Shown here: positions 1 through 11,055 of the stretch, in pieces
How the letters are laid out: every line of letters begins with the position of its first letter
Numbering within the stretch: the first letter of the stretch is position 1
Assembly (NCBI GenBank): GCA_944368065.1
Contig: CALVWV010000011.1
Coordinates: forward strand, 1-64,000
From: an uncultured Clostridia bacterium
Lineage (GTDB): Bacteria; Bacillota; Clostridia; Christensenellales; Borkfalkiaceae
DNA: 64,000 nucleotides
Reading direction: 5' to 3'
The notes under the pieces: generated by a model
Seen by the model: only the letters and a program-made list of their open reading frames with translations
Databases searched by the model: none
Told to the model about the DNA's origin: nothing
Program-made: the position numbers and the translations under genes

Positions 1-4181
<4,181 letters not shown>

Positions 4182-4659
4182 TGAAAGATAAATACTCCTT
4201 GTTTTATTCGTATATACCGTACTTGAAGCGCGCGGGCATTTTTCGGCGGGCCCGAATCTTAAAGCACGGCATTGCATGAGCGATTATCCGTATATATCTT
4301 TTCACCGGAAAAAATCTTATGACTTCGTTGGATTGTTGCGGTTTTATAATATAGTGCGCGCCCGCGCCCGCGGAAAACGGGCGAAAAAAAATTTTTTCGG
4401 CGGACTATTTTTTTGCGCGCCCCACTTTACAAACGCGGCCGTTTGGTATATAATTGCTTTGTTAAGCCGCCTGAAAGCCTTAAAAAGCTTGACTCCGACG
4501 GGCAAATCTGAGCCCGAAAAGAGCAAAACAGGGCATTTACCGCATTCTAATACATTCTATCATTATAAAAGCAAAAAGCACGCAAGTCAAGCAATTTCGC
4601 GGCTTTTATATAACTTTATTAATAAATAACGTAAAATTTAAGGGATTTTTGAGGAAAAA
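4182..4659. other. Divergent intergenic region rpoB / rqcP
   Basis: This 478-bp gap separates divergent rpoB and rqcP and must hold promoters for both. A clear plus-strand promoter is at 4426-4454. On the minus strand the best -10-like sequence is TATATT/TATTAT around 4343-4352, but its -35 is weak, so I do not call an rpoB promoter. The rpoB leader contains no recognisable ribosomal protein binding site. A 117-codon plus-strand open frame here has no protein-like features. Confidence 0.6.
4426..4454 (+). promoter_or_regulatory. Sigma-A type promoter for rqcP-ispDF
   Basis: TTTACA at 4426-4431 and TATAAT at 4449-4454 are separated by exactly 17 bases. Transcription would start near 4461 and leave an untranslated leader of about 200 bases before rqcP. 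Confidence 0.75.
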
Positions 4660-4902
4660 GTGAGGATAGATAAATTTCTGAAAGTTTCGCGCATACTCAA
4701 AAGGCGCACCGTCGCGCAGGAGGCCTGCTCGGCGGGTAAAGTCGTCATAAACGGCAAAGAAGTCAAACCCTCGCACGAAGTCAAAGAAGGCGACGTGGTG
4801 GAAATACTGTATTCAAGCGGCGCTCTGAAATTCAGGGTGCTCGCCGTAAAAGAAGTGGTCAAAAAGGACGACGCGCAGAGTCTTTACGAAGTTATCGCCT
4901 GA
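4660..4902 (+). CDS. rqcP: RqcP, S4-domain ribosome quality control protein
   Basis: An 80-residue protein that is almost entirely one S4 RNA-binding domain, starting MRIDKFLKVSRILKRRT and with the GKVVINGKEVKPS turn. It matches the RqcP (YabO) family, which works with RqcH on stalled 50S subunits to add alanine tails to nascent chains. The start is GTG at 4660, supported by GAGG at 4651-4654. It is the first gene of a plus-strand series and lies 30 bp before ispDF. HslR-type heat-shock S4 proteins are longer, so RqcP is the better call. Confidence 0.88.
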   Translation: MRIDKFLKVSRILKRRTVAQEACSAGKVVINGKEVKPSHEVKEGDVVEILYSSGALKFRVLAVKEVVKKDDAQSLYEVIA

Positions 4903-4932
4903 AGGCGCGCGCGGTTTTATACGGGTGTTGAA

Positions 4933-6072
4933 ATGAAAGTCAGCGTAATAATCTGTGCGGCAGGCACGGGGGAACGCGCGGGCTTCGGCAGGAACAAACT
5001 GCTGGCCGCGCTGTACGGCGCCCCTGCGCTTTACCACACGCTAAAACAATTCGATATTCCTGAGATAGACGAAGTAATCGTCACCTCCTCCGCCGCCGAC
5101 GCAAAGGAGATAAAGGCGCTGTGCGCGCCTTTCGGCTATAAAGTCGTGCAGGGCGGCAAAACGCGCTACCTCGGCGTGAGAAACGCGCTCGACGAGGTCA
5201 CGGGCGACGTCGTTTTAATCCACGACGGCGCAAGGCCTTTCGTCACGAAAAAGATAATAACCGACTGCATAAAGACGGTGAAAGCGTACGGCAGCGCGGT
5301 ATGCGCCACCCCCGTCACCGACACGATGGCGACGGTATATTACGGCGTAATTACCGACGTGCCCAGGCGCGATACGGTTTATGCCGTGCAGACGCCCCAG
5401 GGCTTCCGCGCCGAAGACATCAAAAAGGCGTACGAACTCGCCGCGGACGACGGCATAGCCTACACCGACGACAGCGCAGTTTATGCAAACTATATAGGAC
5501 TGCCGCACATATTCGAAGGCGACAGGCACAACACAAAGCTCACCTACCGCGAAGACTTTTTAAAGGACGTTCCCTGCTTTGCGCCAGTCGACGGCGGAAG
5601 AACGGGAATAGGCGCGGACACCCACGCTTTCGGCGCAGAAGGCGACCACGTCACCCTTGCGGGAGTTAAAATTCCGTGCGACGGCGCGCTAATCGCCCAC
5701 AGCGACGGCGACGTCGTTCTGCACGCCGCAATGGACGCAATACTTTCTGCGTGCGGACTGAAAGACATAGGGCATTACTTTCCCGATACAGACAAAAAAT
5801 ACAAGGGCGCGGACAGCCGCGAACTTTTTAAAAAAGTTATGGAGCTGGCGCGCGGCGAGGGATATGCGCCCGTAAATCTTTCGGTGACGGTACAGGCTGA
5901 AAAACCCAGACTTGCCCCCTACTCCGACGAAATGAACGCCTCCCTTGCCGCCTTGTGCGGAATAAGCAAAGACTGCGTATCAATCGCCGCCGGCACGAGC
6001 GAGCGGCTCGGCTTTGTAGGCGAGGGGCTGGGAATAGTGGCTTACGCCGCAGTCATGATGAAAAAGATTTAA
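4933..6072 (+). CDS. ispDF: Bifunctional IspD/IspF isoprenoid enzyme
   Basis: A 379-residue fusion of two enzymes of the methylerythritol phosphate pathway. Residues 1 to about 215 are IspD, the cytidylyltransferase acting on MEP, with AAGTGERAG near the N-terminus and IHDGARPFV. Residues from about 222 are IspF, the 2-C-methylerythritol 2,4-cyclodiphosphate synthase, with GIGADTHAF, HSDGDVVLHAAMDA and TSERLGFVGEGLGI; the Asp and His zinc ligands are present. IspE, which catalyses the step between, is not in this window. The two enzymes are separate in many Firmicutes and fused in several other lineages. The gene continues the rqcP unit. Confidence 0.95.
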   Translation: MKVSVIICAAGTGERAGFGRNKLLAALYGAPALYHTLKQFDIPEIDEVIVTSSAADAKEIKALCAPFGYKVVQGGKTRYLGVRNALDEVTGDVVLIHDGARPFVTKKIITDCIKTVKAYGSAVCATPVTDTMATVYYGVITDVPRRDTVYAVQTPQGFRAEDIKKAYELAADDGIAYTDDSAVYANYIGLPHIFEGDRHNTKLTYREDFLKDVPCFAPVDGGRTGIGADTHAFGAEGDHVTLAGVKIPCDGALIAHSDGDVVLHAAMDAILSACGLKDIGHYFPDTDKKYKGADSRELFKKVMELARGEGYAPVNLSVTVQAEKPRLAPYSDEMNASLAALCGISKDCVSIAAGTSERLGFVGEGLGIVAYAAVMMKKI

Positions 6073-6096
6073 CTTTGCAAATATGCGCTGCTTGCG

Positions 6097-6118
6097 GCGA
6101 ATTGCCCCCGCACTATGC
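6097..6118 (-). repeat. Short intergenic repeat (CGGCATAT-type), copy 1
   Basis: Read on the minus strand it gives CATAGTGCGGGGGCAATTCG, a member of the short repeat family described in the findings (half-palindrome followed by GCAATT). It lies just after the ispDF stop. Confidence 0.45.
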
Positions 6119-6175
6119 CTTATTTATCTGTAAAACGGGTGCGTCCCGGGGCAAAACTTGCAGCAGGATTTTACC

Positions 6176-6202
6176 GGGGGAAGTTTTTTCAAAACTTCCC
6201 CC
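6176..6202 (+). terminator. Perfect hairpin after ispDF
   Basis: Arms GGGGGAAGTTTT and AAAACTTCCCCC pair over 12 bp around a 3-base loop. There is no U-tract after it, so it may be a weak terminator or an RNA-stabilising stem. It lies between ispDF and radA. Confidence 0.5.
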
Positions 6203-6226
6203 GCAATATATCAAGATACCATTAGT

Positions 6227-6249
6227 TGCGGCATATTGCCGCACCAATC
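6227..6249 (+). repeat. Short intergenic repeat, copy 2
   Basis: TGCGGCATATTGCCGCA followed by CCAATC. The core is nearly palindromic. It lies just upstream of the radA ribosome binding site. Confidence 0.55.
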
Positions 6250-6267
6250 GGCACAAAAGGCTTTATT

Positions 6268-7632
6268 ATGGCAAAGACAAACACAGTATTCGTATGCTCT
6301 GAATGCGGCGCGACAAGCCCGCGCTGGCTGGGCAGGTGCCCTTCCTGCGGAAAATTCAATACAATGGCGGAAGAGATAGTGTCTCCGCCCGACCCCAAGG
6401 AAAAGTCGGCCAAAAAGTCGGCTTACACGGTTTCGCGCGCGAAGCCGCTCTCTGCCGTGGAGTTCCAGACATACGAGCGCACGCCTTCGGGAATTTCCGA
6501 ATTCGACAACGTGGTAGGCGGCGGCATAGTAAAAGGCTCGCTCATACTTCTGGGCGGCGACCCGGGAATAGGCAAGTCCACCCTTCTCACGCAGATAGCG
6601 GCGCACCTTTCGCAAAAACATAAAGTGCTGTATTTTTCAGCCGAGGAAAGCTGTTCGCAGGTAAAGCTGCGCACCGAAAGGCTGGGGCTTTCCTCCGACA
6701 ATCTGCTGCTTATCAACGAAACGTGCATCGACGGGCTTGAAGCCGAACTCGACGGCGTGGAATTCTGCGTGATAGACTCCATTCAGGCGGTATACACGGA
6801 CGACCTCTCTTCCTCTTCGGGCTCGGTAGGTCAGGTGAGAGAATGCGCTTCGCGCATAATGAGGATTGCAAAGAGCCGCGGCATAACGTTCTTCATAATA
6901 GGTCACGTGACCAAGGAAGGCGCGCTGGCAGGTCCCAAGGTATTAGAGCACATAATGGACACGGTGCTCTACTTCGAGGGAGAAAATCAGGAAAATTTCC
7001 GCATTCTTCGTTCCGTGAAAAACAGGTTCGGCAACGTTTCCGAAGTCGGGGTGTTTGAAATGACCGACGGCGGAATTATACCCGTAACCGACTATTCGGG
7101 CATATTCCTTTCTGAAAGCCGCGGCGAAGAAGCGGGCGCCGTGGTTACGCCCGCGCGCACGGGCAACCGCTGCATGAACGTGGAAGTGCAGACACTCATT
7201 TCTAAAACTTCATTCGGCCAGCCGCGCAGAATGCCGCTCGGCGTGGATTACAACAAGCTTGTGCTGCTGCTTGCCGTGCTGGAAAAGCGCTGCGGCGTAA
7301 ACCTTGGCGGCTTTGACGTATATGTGAACGTCATGGGCGGAATAAAGCTTGGCGAACCGGCTTCCGACCTCGCAGTATGCGCGGCGCTCGCCTCATCTTA
7401 CTTCGACAAGCCGATAGACAAGTACACCGCCGCGTTCGGCGAAGTGGGACTGACGGGCGAAGTGCGCGCCGTATCTTATGCCGAAAAGCGCGTAGCCGAG
7501 TGCGTGAAAATGGGTTTCAAAAGAGTGCTCGTGCCCGCAAAAAACATGAAGTCGATGACAAAATACATGGATAAAATCGACGTCGTTCCCATACTGTACG
7601 CAAGCACAATGATAAAAACATTGTTCAGGTAA
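6268..7632 (+). CDS. radA: DNA repair protein RadA
   Basis: A 454-residue RecA-related ATPase that helps process recombination intermediates (branch migration) in the cytoplasm. In order: a four-cysteine zinc finger at residues 10-27 (CSECG...CPSCG), Walker A GGDPGIGKST at about 96-105, the family-specific KNRFG motif at about 251-255, and a C-terminal Lon-protease-like domain. The ATG at 6268 is preferred over an in-frame upstream start because AAAGG lies 7 bases before it and family members begin right before the zinc finger. No key residue is missing. Confidence 0.97.
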   Translation: MAKTNTVFVCSECGATSPRWLGRCPSCGKFNTMAEEIVSPPDPKEKSAKKSAYTVSRAKPLSAVEFQTYERTPSGISEFDNVVGGGIVKGSLILLGGDPGIGKSTLLTQIAAHLSQKHKVLYFSAEESCSQVKLRTERLGLSSDNLLLINETCIDGLEAELDGVEFCVIDSIQAVYTDDLSSSSGSVGQVRECASRIMRIAKSRGITFFIIGHVTKEGALAGPKVLEHIMDTVLYFEGENQENFRILRSVKNRFGNVSEVGVFEMTDGGIIPVTDYSGIFLSESRGEEAGAVVTPARTGNRCMNVEVQTLISKTSFGQPRRMPLGVDYNKLVLLLAVLEKRCGVNLGGFDVYVNVMGGIKLGEPASDLAVCAALASSYFDKPIDKYTAAFGEVGLTGEVRAVSYAEKRVAECVKMGFKRVLVPAKNMKSMTKYMDKIDVVPILYASTMIKTLFR

Positions 7633-7645
7633 AATAAGATAATTC

Positions 7646-7670
7646 GGACATATTGCCGCGGCAATTGATA
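7646..7670 (+). repeat. Short intergenic repeat, copy 3
   Basis: GGACATATTGCCGCGGCAAT followed by TGATA, in the short gap between radA and the DUF1294 gene. It carries the GCCGCGGCAATTG tail of the family. Confidence 0.5.
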
Positions 7671-7687
7671 TTCAGACGATATAAAAT

Positions 7688-7966
7688 ATGTTTTACTTTA
7701 TAATCATCTGCGCCGTATTCGGCGCGATATCTTTGATAACTTTATGCGTTTACGGCTCGGACAAGCGCGCCGCGATAAAAGGCCGATGGCGCGTACCCGA
7801 AAGAGTGCTTCTATCCCTCTCCTTCTTCGGCGGGGCGATTGGCGGCATACTCGGAATGCTGCTTTTCAGGCACAAAACGCGCAAAGCCAAATTTATATTT
7901 GTAAACGCGGCAGGACTTTTATGGCAGGCGGCGGCAGTAGCTGCGGCGGCAATTTACCTTTTATGA
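7688..7966 (+). CDS. DUF1294 family small membrane protein
   Basis: A 92-residue protein with membrane segments at about residues 1-22, 42-62 and 70-91. The central part, YGSDKRAAIKGRWRVPE then GGILGMLLFRHKTRKAKF, is the signature of DUF1294 proteins. Their function is not established. No good ribosome binding site precedes the ATG, so translation may be weak or coupled to radA, 55 bp upstream. The long hairpin at 7990-8042 probably ends the transcript. Confidence 0.85.
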   Translation: MFYFIIICAVFGAISLITLCVYGSDKRAAIKGRWRVPERVLLSLSFFGGAIGGILGMLLFRHKTRKAKFIFVNAAGLLWQAAAVAAAAIYLL

Positions 7967-7989
7967 AATCCGAACAATGTTGAAATATT

Positions 7990-8042
7990 ATACAGCGTGG
8001 CGCGCCGCGGCAAGTATTCTGCCGCGGCGCGCCACGCTGTAT
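7990..8042 (+). terminator. 23-bp perfect hairpin
   Basis: The arms at 7990-8012 and 8020-8042 are perfectly complementary over 23 bp, mostly G and C, around a 7-base loop (AGTATTC). No U-tract follows. It lies between the DUF1294 gene and rubrerythrin, both on the plus strand, and likely separates the two transcripts. Confidence 0.6.
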
Positions 8043-8173
8043 TCATACTCGTTTACTGTCAGCCTCATTATTTTATGCATGCCATGGAACTGATTTGAAT
8101 ATCAAGCAAAAAATGGAATAAATTTTGCGAATAACGCGGCATAATTCCTCCCACAATATTTTCGGAGGCAGTT

Positions 8174-8770
8174 ATGCAATTTGAAGATACAAAAACTTAT
8201 TTGAACCTTGCAAGAAGCTTTGCGGGTGAATCTCAGGCGGGCATGAGATATCAGCTTGCGGCGAGACTTGCTACTCAGCAGGGATACGTCACGCTGGCTG
8301 ATACCATTAAAACGCTTGCTAAAAATGAAACCGTGCACGCACGCAGATTTTTTGAAGAACTTTCAAAGCGCGGCACAAAACTTGACAACATCGACCTTGA
8401 CGCGGGTTACCCCTTCCACGGAGGCGACCTTGAGGAATGTCTGCGCGTAGCGGCTATCGACGAGCACGCGGAGCACTCAAAAATCTATCCTGCATTTGCG
8501 GATGATGCCGAAAAGGAAGGTTTTAAAGATGTGGCAGCACTTTTCAGGATGGTTGCAAACGTCGAAAAGCGGCATGAAATGATTTTTAACTATCTTTACG
8601 AAGCCTTTAAGTCGGGTACGCTGTTTTCAAACGAAACGCCCATGGTTTATATCTGCGCCGAATGCGGTTACATGCATACAGGCACTAAGGCCTGGGATGT
8701 ATGCCCGCTTTGCAAAAGCTCGCAGGGGTATGTTGAATTGCATCTGCCTTTCACGAAGGAGAGTATATGA
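8174..8770 (+). CDS. rbr: Rubrerythrin
   Basis: A 198-residue non-haem iron peroxidase of anaerobes that reduces hydrogen peroxide in the cytoplasm. Residues 1 to about 145 form the four-helix diiron domain, with the repeated Glu...Glu-x-x-His ligands seen in NETVHARR, DEHAEH and NVEKRHEM. Residues from about 158 form a rubredoxin-like iron site, CAECG...CPLCK. GGAGG at 8164-8168 supports the ATG. The stop overlaps the start of a tiny downstream gene (ATGA), so the two are translationally coupled. Confidence 0.97.
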   Translation: MQFEDTKTYLNLARSFAGESQAGMRYQLAARLATQQGYVTLADTIKTLAKNETVHARRFFEELSKRGTKLDNIDLDAGYPFHGGDLEECLRVAAIDEHAEHSKIYPAFADDAEKEGFKDVAALFRMVANVEKRHEMIFNYLYEAFKSGTLFSNETPMVYICAECGYMHTGTKAWDVCPLCKSSQGYVELHLPFTKESI

Positions 8771-8856
8771 AAAAGTCTAATGAAACTACGTCTAAAAACG
8801 CAAAGAGCAAGGCTTGCGGCACAAAAGGCTGCTCAGGCACAAAAAACTGCAAGTAA
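8767..8856 (+). CDS. Tiny lysine- and cysteine-rich peptide coupled to rubrerythrin
   Basis: A 29-codon frame whose ATG overlaps the rubrerythrin stop as ATGA and has a perfect AAGGAG at 8756-8761, 5 bases upstream. The product is very basic and Ser/Thr-rich, and ends KACGTKGCSGTKNCK with three cysteines. The strong ribosome binding site is good evidence that translation starts here. Either this peptide is the product, or translation shifts by +1 into the overlapping frame at 8780-8947. I do not recognise a family. Confidence 0.5.
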   Translation: MKKSNETTSKNAKSKACGTKGCSGTKNCK

Positions 8857-8947
8857 GCGGTTTTTCAGTACCGACGACCCTGACGGAAGTTATACGGGCG
8901 TGCCAGCCGACGGCGGCAAGCCCGTACAGGACGCAGACGACCTTTAA
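8780..8947 (+). CDS. Small protein ending in PVQDADDL, overlapping frame
   Basis: A 55-codon frame, +1 relative to the 8767 frame. The first half is basic and Ala/Gln-rich; the second half is PDGSYTGVPADGGKPVQDAD then DL. From memory, and unchecked, short Clostridia proteins end with a similar SYTG...PVQDADDL pattern, which suggests this frame is the conserved one. No ribosome binding site precedes the ATG at 8780. The likely explanations are coupling, a +1 frameshift from the 8767 start, or a sequencing or assembly indel in an A-rich run. Confidence 0.5.
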   Translation: MKLRLKTQRARLAAQKAAQAQKTASKRFFSTDDPDGSYTGVPADGGKPVQDADDL

Positions 8948-9018
8948 GCTTTGTAATACAAATTTCTGTTTTATTCAAAACAAAAAACTATTACCTTAAA
9001 ACAGCTTAAACGTTGTAA

Positions 9019-9051
9019 AAGCGGCGGCGCAGATTTTCTGCGCCGCCGCTT
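9019..9051. terminator. 15-bp hairpin between convergent genes
   Basis: Arms AAGCGGCGGCGCAGA and TCTGCGCCGCCGCTT pair perfectly around a 3-base loop. It lies between the rubrerythrin unit (plus) and the acetyltransferase (minus) and could end transcripts from both sides. Confidence 0.6.
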
Positions 9052-9107
9052 GACTTTTTATTAAATGCCTTTTTCAGCCCCCAATTAATAATGAATAATT
9101 TAATATC

Positions 9108-9130
9108 TGCGGCATATACCGGGGTCAATT
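9108..9130 (+). repeat. Short intergenic repeat, copy 4
   Basis: TGCGGCATATACCGGGGTCA followed by ATT, a member of the short repeat family, in the gap before the acetyltransferase stop. Confidence 0.45.
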
Positions 9131-9215
9131 AGAAGAATTTTAAAATATCTGCACTTTCCCTGACTGCAGACGCCCCGCATTAAGGCCGCGTTCAGCCTTT
9201 GCCGCACTTTTAAAA

Positions 9216-9767
9216 TTACTTGAGACCTTTTATGATTTTTGCCGGATTTCCCGCTATGACCACGTCGGACGGGAAGGAGTGCGTAACAACGGAGCCTGCA
9301 CCTACCACCACGTTGTCGCCCAAAGTAACGCCGGGCAGAATTCTTGCCCCGCCGCCTATCCACACATCGTTGCCTATAGTTACAGGTTTGCCATATTCAA
9401 GCCCTGCGCGGCGTATATCTTTATCCAGCGGGTGCGCGGCGGTATATATGCCGACCTGAGGGGCAATGAGGCAGTTATCGCCTATTTTTACCTTGCATAC
9501 GTCAAGAATGACGACGTCGTAGTTGGTGAAAAAATTTTCGCCTACTTCTATGTTTTTTCCATAATCGCACCAGAACCCCCTTCCCAGCACCGCTATTTTG
9601 CCGCATTTGCCGAGAAGCTGCGTTGTAACTTCGGCGCGCTCATCGTTATTCAGCGTTCCGCTGTTGAGCTTTTCGCACAGCGAAACGGCGCGCGCGTGCT
9701 CGGCAGAAAGTTCTTTGTCCGCCGCGCAGTACAGTTCGCCTGAAAGCATCTTTTCTTTTTCAGTCAT
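9216..9767 (-). CDS. Sugar O-acetyltransferase (maltose acetyltransferase type)
   Basis: A 183-residue left-handed beta-helix acetyltransferase of the Maa/LacA/NodL group, which moves acetyl from acetyl-CoA to a sugar. The N-terminal cap MTEKEKMLSGELYCAADKEL is typical. Hexapeptide repeats run from about residue 70, the catalytic His is in TAAHPLD (about 112), and the end has VWIGGGARILPGVTLGDN and AGNPAKII. An AAGGTG ribosome binding site lies upstream. It stands alone, so the natural sugar acceptor cannot be read from context. Confidence 0.9.
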   Translation of the reverse strand: MTEKEKMLSGELYCAADKELSAEHARAVSLCEKLNSGTLNNDERAEVTTQLLGKCGKIAVLGRGFWCDYGKNIEVGENFFTNYDVVILDVCKVKIGDNCLIAPQVGIYTAAHPLDKDIRRAGLEYGKPVTIGNDVWIGGGARILPGVTLGDNVVVGAGSVVTHSFPSDVVIAGNPAKIIKGLK

Positions 9768-9985
9768 AAAATCACCTTAAATATTGCCGAATATAATATT
9801 ACCCGCATCAGCCTATACGCCTGCTGCATGTGTTCATACGCAACACATCAATCGGCTCTGCGCGAAATTGCGTATGAAACTTTACGCCGTTCCGCCACAA
9901 GCGCAATCTGAAGAAGCTGAATAAAATAAGCCTTGCACGCCGCCTGTGTACGCTTTTTATATGCGCAGTTTAAGTCAGGCACGCA

Positions 9986-10019
9986 GCGGCGGGCGGCGGT
10001 TATAACCGCCGCCCGCCGC
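9986..10019. terminator. GC-rich 34-bp palindrome downstream of ftsY
   Basis: Seventeen-base arms, the left being GCGGCGGGCGGCGGTTA, form a perfect palindrome ending 13 bp before the ftsY stop-codon side. It would fold into a stem of about 15 bp with a TTATAA loop. It lies downstream of ftsY on the minus strand and probably ends that transcript. The rest of the 9768-10032 gap shows nothing else. Confidence 0.6.
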
Positions 10020-10032
10020 ATTATAAACAAAA

Positions 10033-10929
10033 TCAGAGAATACCGTCTATGAACTGTTCGGGATCGAATTTTTCAAGATCGCCTATCTTTTCGCCCGTGC
10101 CAACAAAAACTACAGGAATTTCAAGCTCGCCGCAGAGCGAAATCACAAAGCCGCCCTTTGCAGTTGAATCGAGCTTTGTTAAAACTATTCCGTCGAGCTC
10201 AACAGCCTCGTTGAAAAGCCGCGCCTGGCTTATCGCGTTGTTGCCTGTGGTCGCGTCCAGAACGAGCAGTTTATACACATTTGCCTGCGGATATTCGCGG
10301 GATATGACCCTTGAAATCTTTTTGAGCTCCTCCATAAGGTTGGCCTTTACGTGGAGTCTGCCCGCAGTATCCACAAGGAGCACGTCCGTGCCCTTCGCCT
10401 TTACAGAAGAGAGCGCGTCGAACACAACCGCGGAAGGATCGCTGCCCTCTTCGTGCTTTACTATCCTCACCCCGGCGCGGTCTGCCCAGACCGTGAGCTG
10501 GTCTGCGGCGGCGGCGCGGAATGTATCTGCCGCGGCGACTGTGACCGTCTTTTTGTTGCGGAGGAAGTAGTCTGCAAGCTTGCCAACCGTAGTCGTCTTG
10601 CCTACGCCGTTTACGCCTATAAGCATTATGACAGCGGGATACTTTATTTCGGGCACTTCGGCGCGCGTAAGGGTATCTTCGAGAATGTCCTTCAGAAGAT
10701 TGACGACGTATTCCTCTTCCCTGAGCTTTTCCTTTTTTACTTCGGCGCGGAGGTCCTCCACCGTCTCTTCCGCGGTGGTTACGGATATGTCAGCCGAAAT
10801 TAAAATTTCTTCGAGCTCGTCGTAGAACTCGTCGTCAATCTTGTTGCGCGAAAACAGCGACTTTATTGCGCCGCCGAGCGTTTCTTTTGTCTTTTTTAAT
10901 GCGTTTGCTATCTTAGAAAAAAATCCCAT
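10033..10929 (-). CDS. ftsY: Signal recognition particle receptor FtsY
   Basis: A 298-residue SRP GTPase that docks ribosome-SRP complexes at the membrane. The N domain occupies about residues 20-90. The G domain has GVNGVGKTTT at 105, ADTFRAAAADQL, VDTAGRLHVKANLMEEL and TKLDSTAKGG. The long acidic A domain of E. coli FtsY is absent, as in many Gram-positives. It is the last gene of plsX-rnc-smc-ftsY, 126 bp after smc, with a hairpin in between. Confidence 0.97.
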   Translation of the reverse strand: MGFFSKIANALKKTKETLGGAIKSLFSRNKIDDEFYDELEEILISADISVTTAEETVEDLRAEVKKEKLREEEYVVNLLKDILEDTLTRAEVPEIKYPAVIMLIGVNGVGKTTTVGKLADYFLRNKKTVTVAAADTFRAAAADQLTVWADRAGVRIVKHEEGSDPSAVVFDALSSVKAKGTDVLLVDTAGRLHVKANLMEELKKISRVISREYPQANVYKLLVLDATTGNNAISQARLFNEAVELDGIVLTKLDSTAKGGFVISLCGELEIPVVFVGTGEKIGDLEKFDPEQFIDGIL

Positions 10930-10943
10930 AATATTACCGTTAA

Positions 10944-10976
10944 GCCCTGTTTTTCCGCATTGCGGAAAAACAGGGC
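10944..10976. terminator. Hairpin between smc and ftsY
   Basis: Arms GCCCTGTTTTTCCGC and GCGGAAAAACAGGGC pair over 15 bp around an ATT loop. It lies inside the smc-ftsY gap and has no U-tract, so it may process or attenuate the transcript rather than end it. Next to it, at about 11004-11035, CGCAGTACGC is repeated in tandem. Confidence 0.45.
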
Positions 10977-11055
10977 AAATTATTTTTATGCCGCAGGCAA
11001 TTCAGATGCCGCAGTACGCCGCAGTACGCCGCAGAAAGTAAAGCAGCTTTTGCGC

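Noticed and set aside
4276..4629. A 117-codon plus-strand frame in the rpoB-rqcP gap
   Set aside because: It would overlap the strong promoter and leader of rqcP, has no ribosome binding site and no family-like motif.
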